From NCBI GenBank assembly GCA_021800805.1, contig JAJYYR010000001.1, forward strand, positions 434,001 to 498,000: DNA of 64,000 nucleotides. The letters are read 5' to 3'. The notes under the pieces are model-generated. The model ran no database searches and was not told the DNA's origin. It worked only from the letters and a program-made list of their open reading frames with translations. Position 1 is the stretch's first letter. The number at the start of each line of letters is the position of its first letter. The position numbers were made by a program, and so were the translations under genes. Below are positions 63,190 through 64,000 of this stretch, one piece after another. This stretch comes from a bacterium. Its GTDB lineage: Bacteria; SZUA-79; Acidulodesulfobacterales; Acidulodesulfobacteraceae.

Positions 63190-64000
63190 ATGGAAGAATA
63201 CATAAAAAAAGCAAAGGTTTTACTTGAAGCCCTCCCTTATATCCAGAAATTTACTTCAAAAACCTTCGTGATAAAATTTGGCGGCTCTATAGCATCCGAT
63301 AGGGGATTAAAAGAAAGTTTCATAAAAGATATTATCCTTTTAAAGCTTATCGGAATAAATATCATTATCGTTCACGGAGGGGGCAAGGAGATAGACGGTC
63401 TTCTAAAAAAATTGAATATAGGCATAAATTTTCACGAAGGACAACGGTTGACGGATGAAAACACTATGGAAGTCGTAGAAATGGTTTTATCGGGAAAAAT
63501 CAATAAAGACCTTGTCGCATTGATAAATAAATTCGGCGGACGCGCTTGCGGATTGTCCGGAAAAGACGGAAATCTTATTGCCGCAAGAAAATTAAAAACC
63601 GAAAAAGTGGACCTTGGTTTTGTGGGCGAAGTAAGGCATGTCGATAAAAAGATACTTTTGACCCTCGACCCCTCGTTTATTCCCGTAATCGCTCCCGTAA
63701 GCATGGATGATGAGGGCAGAACTCTTAATATTAATGCCGACCTTGTCGCTTCCGCCGTCGCGGCGGAGCTTGAAGCAGAAAAACTAATAATCTTATCGGA
63801 CCAAGACGGTCTTTTAAATGCAGATAACGAGCTTATATCTTCGGTTAAAGCCGGAGATATAAAAAATATGATTAAGGAAGGAGTAATTTACGGAGGAATG
63901 ATACCTAAAGCAAATTCCTGCGTAGATGCGGTAAAGCAGGGCGTTAAGAAAGTCCATATAATAAATGGATCGATTCCCCATGCCGTTTTATTGGAAATAT
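63190..64000 (+). CDS. argB: Acetylglutamate kinase, 3' end beyond window
   Basis: Phosphorylates N-acetylglutamate in arginine synthesis. 270 complete codons are present with no stop, and the frame runs off the end of the window; the family is usually about 290-300 residues, so only the tail is missing. TFVIKFGGSIASD near residue 27, IIVHGGGKEIDGLLKKL, GLSGKDGNLIAARKL, DQDGLLNADNELI and YGGMIPKANSCVDAV are all diagnostic. Found directly after hslU, an arrangement common in deltaproteobacteria. Some homologues are feedback-inhibited by arginine through an N-terminal helix; one (about residues 1-17) is present here. Confidence 0.94.
   Translation, partial: MEEYIKKAKVLLEALPYIQKFTSKTFVIKFGGSIASDRGLKESFIKDIILLKLIGINIIIVHGGGKEIDGLLKKLNIGINFHEGQRLTDENTMEVVEMVLSGKINKDLVALINKFGGRACGLSGKDGNLIAARKLKTEKVDLGFVGEVRHVDKKILLTLDPSFIPVIAPVSMDDEGRTLNINADLVASAVAAELEAEKLIILSDQDGLLNADNELISSVKAGDIKNMIKEGVIYGGMIPKANSCVDAVKQGVKKVHIINGSIPHAVLLEI

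Overview
The window is an AT-rich stretch of a bacterial chromosome with dense, mostly ordinary housekeeping genes. The organism is a Gram-negative (diderm) bacterium. It has heptosyltransferases, a heptose-phosphate kinase, an outer-membrane efflux protein, several lipoproteins and a BamE-like protein. The orders remA-gmk-rpoZ-relA/spoT and xerC-hslV-hslU-argB point to a deltaproteobacterium-like lineage. A more exact placement is not possible from the sequence alone.

Layout. 1-4905: phosphate uptake operon pstS-C-A-B-phoU, with a Pho-box-like repeat upstream and a terminator plus a second promoter after pstS. 4907-10690: a TolC-like lipoprotein divergent from an RND pump (membrane fusion protein and transporter), with a palindromic operator inside the tolC promoter. 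10679-12578: the two permeases of a Dpp/Opp-type peptide importer, placed head to head. 12651-28936: a long co-directional run (lipoprotein, dapF, lytic transglycosylase, ligA, YVTN propeller protein, ABC1-type kinase, glmU, glmS, uvrD/pcrA, gatC, gatA). 28917-31991: an accessory toxin-antitoxin island lying between gatA and gatB. 32041-36761: gatB, mtnA, ilvE, a sugar epimerase and a tiny Lys-rich ORF. 36822-44353: DNA glycosylase and an envelope-glycan cluster (dolichol-P-type GT2, deacetylase, two GT9 heptosyltransferases, GT2-like, GT4, heptose-7-P kinase). 44402-47804: remA-gmk-rpoZ-relA/spoT. 47801-51228: small membrane proteins, rpmB, rRNA uracil methyltransferase, rmlA, lipoprotein. 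51291-55454: tRNA-Glu(CTC), NHL propeller protein, ClC channel, zinc alcohol dehydrogenase. 55560-58927: glucan phosphorylase and a DHA2 efflux pump. 59188-64000: uppP, xerC, hslV, hslU and argB, which runs off the end.

The least ordinary parts are (i) the island at 28.9-32.0 kb, with a truncated HicA/HicB pair, an orphan antitoxin-like gene, a complete divergent HicB/HicA-like pair with a consensus promoter, and a DUF6922-like/AbiEii-like nucleotidyltransferase pair with an apparently leaderless promoter. Together these split the gatCAB genes. (ii) A family of REP-like palindromes sharing GGGGACGGA/GGTCAGAT ends: two ~95-99 bp imperfect hairpins flank the glgP-MFS block, and a perfect 24-bp palindrome is embedded in phase in the ligA coding sequence. 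(iii) An 18-residue Lys-rich micro-ORF with a near-perfect ribosome binding site, ahead of a long hairpin.

Many genes start without a recognisable Shine-Dalgarno sequence, behind A/T-rich leaders, and several TATAAT boxes lie only 8-15 bases from a start codon. I saw no rRNA, CRISPR array, intact insertion sequence or prophage.
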